Below are positions 59,531-64,000 of a stretch of DNA of 64,000 bases, in pieces. The stretch covers positions 12,120,010 through 12,184,009 of the forward strand of contig CM068315.1 in assembly GCA_034766995.1 (NCBI GenBank). Direction: 5' to 3'. Positions within the stretch are counted from its first letter, which is position 1; each line of letters begins with the position of its first letter. The notes below the pieces were generated by a model. That model was given only the letters and a program-made list of their open reading frames with translations. It was not told the origin of the DNA and made no database searches. The translations under genes were made by a program, and so were the position numbers. This DNA is from Acanthacorydalis orientalis. Its lineage: Eukaryota; Arthropoda; Insecta; Megaloptera; Corydalidae.

Positions 59531-61526
59531 TTCGGTACTTTAACAAATTTTTAATTTTTTTCTTTTTGTAGTTTGAACATCCAGTAGTTTGATGTTACGT
59601 ATAAATATGTTCAAATTGTTAAACTATGCCATAAGGGAGTTAAAGTATTTCTTATTCTATTAGTAAAAGTAAAATAAAAATGAAATTATTAGTTATTTAT
59701 TTGTATCTACATATCTTTTCTCTTTCAGATTCTAAAAAATGCTCTCAAAGGAAAATTTGTTCGTTTGAAAATTTATCTTTTTTATATAATTGCAATATAT
59801 TTATTAATAGAATATAAATAAGTATATACATACTAGTATTTATGAATCATTTTTCTTCTTAATGTGTATTAATTGAGTGAATTATTAATTGAGTGAAACT
59901 AAATAATCAACAATGAAACAGAATTATTTTTCTGAATGCTCTTTAGTTTGAAAATGCTAATACAATTAATAAGTCAAACAGTTTCAATCTACTTTTTACT
60001 TATTTTTTAGTAAGCTTTCATATATTTCATCTTAGTTCTTTATTCCACTTTTAACTGTTCTAGAAAGTATAATTTTTAATTCCATAAATAATACTTTTAT
60101 AATTTTAAAACTCATAAATTGAAAATAAAATATTATTTTTAGATAAATGATGTTTTTGCTAACTTTTTACGAATTATTCCCATTTCAATATTATTAATGA
60201 TGTAAATACAACAAATATGCAAATGTATTTATGTATTTTATTCCTGTCAGTTTACAGAATAAAAAAGTCGTTATTATATCTTATTGGTTACTATTTTTAA
60301 ATTTTATTGATTTATTTTTTGTATTAAGTATAAAAATGTTAGAAAAATATGTGACAGAATTTTTTATACATGCGAGGTGAAAAAGTAAATATATTTAAAA
60401 CGTCCCATTAAAGTAAAAAATAGTAATAATAATATTAATTGTATATTTATGAACAGATATTTGTTTGTTTTATAGGGAATCTATCCATAATTACAATATA
60501 ATTGTAAAGAGAAATGTTAATTATAGATAAATAAATATACATTTTTCTTTTTTCTTGTTTGAATCAAGTACTTATTCTAAACGGCTTCCGTTATTGCTCA
60601 ACATTGATTATAATTTATGCTGGTATTGAAATTTCTATATCAGCATATTTTCAAAAACTTATTGACAAGCCATTCAGTGCAGTTATATCAACAATATAAA
60701 GAGATGCTTGAAAGTTGAGATGAAATATTAATTGATCTATAATGCACGTTTTCAGAAAAAACCTGTAATATCAATATTTGATTATATTTATATATATAAA
60801 AATTATATATATATATATATATATATGTATATTTTAAAATGGTTTATCTCGACTGAGATATTTCTGTTTTATATTATTTAATCGTAAAATGAAGGAGAGA
60901 AAATTATGTATCTTTTAATTTTTAAATATAGATGTTAAGTGAAATAAATGAAAAGGATGTACTAAGACTGTGAACAAGACACACGCGTCTCTTTTTTATT
61001 AAAAAAATCTGTGAATGTATATCATCAGTGTATATATTTTACATTGTAATAGTAAGAAACATTATTGTTTTATATTTCATTACTTGTTTAGTTCTTTATC
61101 AGAATTTTAATTTATAGTAAAAATAAAATATATGAGATCACGTAACGAAATAAGATTTGACTCACAGAGTACACCATTAGACTATTAGTTTGTGACCATA
61201 CTGTTAAATTAAAATTTATTATTTAAAGACATATAGTTCAGATGCAGAAACCACAATATCGCTGAAATATATAACAAGCTGTAACATTGATGAAACAACT
61301 AGAAACCAAATAACATGTTTCTCATGAACATAAGTTGAACTACAGAATTTGTCGCGTTGACACCAAATTGTTAATTTGGTACTATTTTGCGCCGTGTCGT
61401 ATTTTGTAGATGCGGTAAACTAAATTAGAATTATTATCGTGTCGTGACAGGAACATTTAAAGTTTTTATATTGTTTTTAAATTATATTTTTTAAAAAATT
61501 ATCTCTCTCTCTATCTGTTTATCTTA

Positions 61527-61576
<50 letters not shown>
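59531..61576. other. AT-rich intergenic sequence, no gene
   Basis: (TA)n at 60804-60826 and 61526-61576. Duplicated ATTAATTGAGTGAA at 59866-59898. Perfect hairpin ACCAAATT-gtt-AATTTGGT at 61362-61380. Nothing else recognisable. Confidence 0.68.
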
Positions 61577-61579
<3 letters not shown>

Positions 61580-61965
61580 GCGGCTTAAAGGTTAAATTGG
61601 GCCGATATTAGAGACAAAAGCTTCATTTTCAAAGTATATTTTATTTTTCGACATAATCCTCTTAAACGCAACGCAATTGCCTCAAAGTTTATTCAGCTTT
61701 GCATATTCCTCTCGGAAGTGGGTTTCTTCGAGGTTCTCAAAATAGACGTTTGTGGTCCTTATTACATATTCATTTAACCCAAATCCCTTTCCAGCTAGGA
61801 AAATTTTGAGTTTCGTGAACAGATAGAAAACCGAGAGAGTTAAATCAGGCGAGTACGGTGGATGCGAAATAATTTCAGAATTCTATTCGGCCAGTTATTG
61901 CCGAGAAACCAACCCTTGAATGAGCTGATGAATTGTCATGGTGGAATAATGCCTTTTTTCTAAAA
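61577..61965 (-). pseudogene. Mariner 3' fragment related to the 54.7 kb element
   Basis: Left end GGGCGGCTTAAAGGTTAAAT abuts a (TA)n array and aligns with the left end of the mariner at 54682 (shared CTATATTA/CGATATTA...AGACAA.A.CTTCA). Minus strand, in shifted frames: FHHDNSSAHS (second catalytic Asp) near 61933, HPPYSPDLTLSVFYLF near 61845-61880 with Ser-Val in place of the third-Asp Ser-Asp, and NVYFENLEETHFREEYAKLN near 61680-61750. It ends upward at the HHDN block, so everything N-terminal of the second Asp is missing. Confidence 0.8.
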
Positions 61966-62144
61966 ATAAATTTTCTAAAAAAAATTCTAAAAACAACACA
62001 GTTTTATATATTTACTCAGTGTTTCTTTCGTTTTTAGTTTTAAATGATGCATTCTTCTAAAAAGGCGAAGATGTAAAAGTTGTTACTCTCTAAAGATATT
62101 TTTTTGAAAAGTTTTATTTTAATTGAATTCGTTTTAAGAAACAT

Positions 62145-62190
<46 letters not shown>

Positions 62191-63326
62191 CCAAACTTAT
62201 GTGTATAATAATTATTTTTCAAATTTAACTGTCAACATGAAATGCATGAAAACATTTTAACAGCAGGTAATTTGGTGTATGAAAGTTATGTAGAGTATTT
62301 GTGTAGGAATGACATCAGAATATCTTTGTTGGTAGAAAATGAGAAAATGTTGATACGTATAATAATATTAAAGTAAACAGGATAATTTTTCGCTTATCCG
62401 ATTAAATTATAATTTAAGAAAAGGTTTGAACGTCTGAGTATTAAGTTGATATGAAGATTAACGAATTTGAAATATCTTGTATAAATTTAATGTTTTCATA
62501 TTAAGTATTTACTGTTATTATAAAGCTTTTAAATTATTATTATTCTGAAATGTTGAAAGATCTTCAAATTATTGATTTTAATTACAGTGTGAGATATTGA
62601 TGAATTCACCGAATGGACTTATTGTTAAGTTTGATTTCATTTAGTTATTTTACTAAAATTATGATTATAAATATCAATATTGCCAGAACAGGATTGAAAA
62701 TATTATTTAAGATTAAGAAAACTCTAGATAAAATAATTAAGAATCGCTTTGTAATATTTTTTTTAGTAGAGAAAAATTTATAATGTTTTTAGTATTACAT
62801 AAAAAAATACTTTGAACCAAAAAGCTATTAGATAATTTATAGAGAAAATAAAATTACTTTTAAAATTTATATGAGATGTAAGAAACATTTAATTAATTTT
62901 CAAAGTACCTGTTTAAAGTTTTTTCGAGTATAAAAATTAATACTTTAGTTGTGTATTTATGAGATATAATTTTGTTAACATTCTAAGGAAAAATATTACC
63001 AAGTATGGATAGTTAATCTATATAAAAATATTCTTATTCATTCACAAGAATTTAGAAAATAAAGTATAATAATATTGACATTGATTTATTGTTTTGAAAT
63101 AATAATATATTGAAAATATAAAAATTTAAAAGATGTAAAAATATCTGTAATGAATTAATATTATTTTTATAATGTTGAAAAGGAAGGTGTTATTATATCT
63201 TGTGGATCGTTGATTTTAATATTTTTAAGAATGAAACAAGAATTAAATAAAATAATTATTAAAGTTTTTTTATTTGTAAAAAATTTACTTGTTGAAAGGT
63301 GAGAATAATATATTCTAATTAAAATA

Positions 63327-63375
<49 letters not shown>

Positions 63376-63691
63376 AGGCGTATACTTTAATATAAAAATT
63401 AATATTAATAAATAATAACATTTTTATTGTTCGTAATATTATTTGCTTGAACATATTTCGATATTTCAAAAAGGTCGATCATGTTAAAGAACTTAATGGT
63501 TAATTTTTTGGTAAATAAGTTACTTTTATTAAAAATTAAAAAATTAGGTACAATTTTATAAGAAAATAGAGTATCAAAGGACAATTAGTCTATATGCAAC
63601 CAATTGTTCTATTTTTTTAAATAATGCAAATTGTATCTAAAAATCGATACTCATTTAATTCTTAGCGATTATTTTCTATATGAAATTGATA

Positions 63692-63723
<32 letters not shown>

Positions 63724-64000
63724 AATATAAAACAATTTAAATTATTTAAATATGTTATTGAGAAAAACGGAAACATTTTTTCATATCTAATATAAGTATT
63801 GAATGGTATAACAGGAAACACTCTATTTTTCATCCATAAACAAACACATTATTCTTTCCGTTTCAAATTCCGCAGTCAACATCATGGAATAATTTGTATA
63901 TTTTTGTGTCCAGTGGTGATTTTTCGTCACACGCAAACCTCTTATCTCGAACAGGACATTCTTTTGTATAGAAATGAATGTAGATACGTTCGTATGTCGA
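61966..64000. other. AT-rich intergenic sequence to the window end
   Basis: (TA)n at 62150-62184, 63330-63370 and 63698-63723. The last 160 bp (63840-64000) are less AT-rich but show no recognisable feature. The 60-codon minus frame at 62040-62222 crosses a (TA)n array. Confidence 0.68.

Noticed and set aside
1..64000. Cephalopod origin, suggested by the (TA)n/(CATA)n microsatellites
   Set aside because: Microsatellites alone are weak evidence; the mix of transposon lineages fits an insect better, though the species remains undetermined.

Overview
The window is very AT-rich animal DNA with no recognisable host gene, tRNA, rRNA or CRISPR array. I read it as intergenic (or deep-intronic) nuclear DNA of an invertebrate, most likely an insect. 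The reasons are the repeat mix (two or more mariner lineages, piggyBac, pogo/Tigger, hAT, Helitron and non-LTR retrotransposon relics), the scale of the (TA)n and (TA/TG)n microsatellites, and a 14.5 kb motif that resembles repeats I remember from insects. The species cannot be fixed by reading. Almost all of the longest open frames are Tyr-Ile runs from (TA)n arrays or antisense shadows of broken transposons.

Layout. 1-450: C-terminal piece of a hAT transposase on the minus strand, cut by the window edge. 2891-3844: a bounded hAT-Charlie-like element with a perfect 8-bp target duplication. 9.1-9.4 kb: DDE transposase fragment. 9.5-11.5 kb: decayed LINE reverse transcriptase followed by a second copy of its 3' tail. 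12.8-13.3 kb: first of three internally deleted cecropia-type mariners (others at 41.2-41.8 and 45.8-46.4 kb). 16.9-17.3 kb: Helitron helicase C-terminus. 18.0-18.4, 25.0-25.5 and 27.0 kb: a second family of deleted mariners. 20.6 and 27.7 kb: a TA-flanked MITE family. 29.8-31.1 kb: near full-length dead mariner. 32.5-32.8 kb: piggyBac C-terminal zinc-finger. 35.6, 36.3, 40.1 and 47.9 kb: four MITE-like elements (hAT, pogo-like, unknown, mariner-like). 51.3-52.1 kb: LINE C-terminus abutting a mariner 3' end. 54.7-55.9 kb: full-length decayed mariner of a different lineage, with a 3' fragment of a relative at 61.6 kb. 56.7-57.1 kb: a third LINE fragment. 58.4-59.5 kb: pogo/Tigger element with terminal repeats and the transposase C-terminus. 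The rest is A+T-rich sequence with dozens of (TA)n arrays and a few GC-richer islands (4.8, 6.5, 26.2, 31.5, 44.6 and 50.4 kb) that I cannot assign.

How the parts relate. There is no operon or pathway. The coherent story is a transposon graveyard: autonomous copies are dead, with stops and frameshifts at or near catalytic motifs, and short derivatives that keep both termini outnumber them. Several TA-targeting elements sit directly against (TA)n arrays. The most interesting patterns are two mariner families whose members appear to share the same internal deletion, one keeping only the N-terminal DNA-binding region and the other fusing the N-terminus to the C-terminus.
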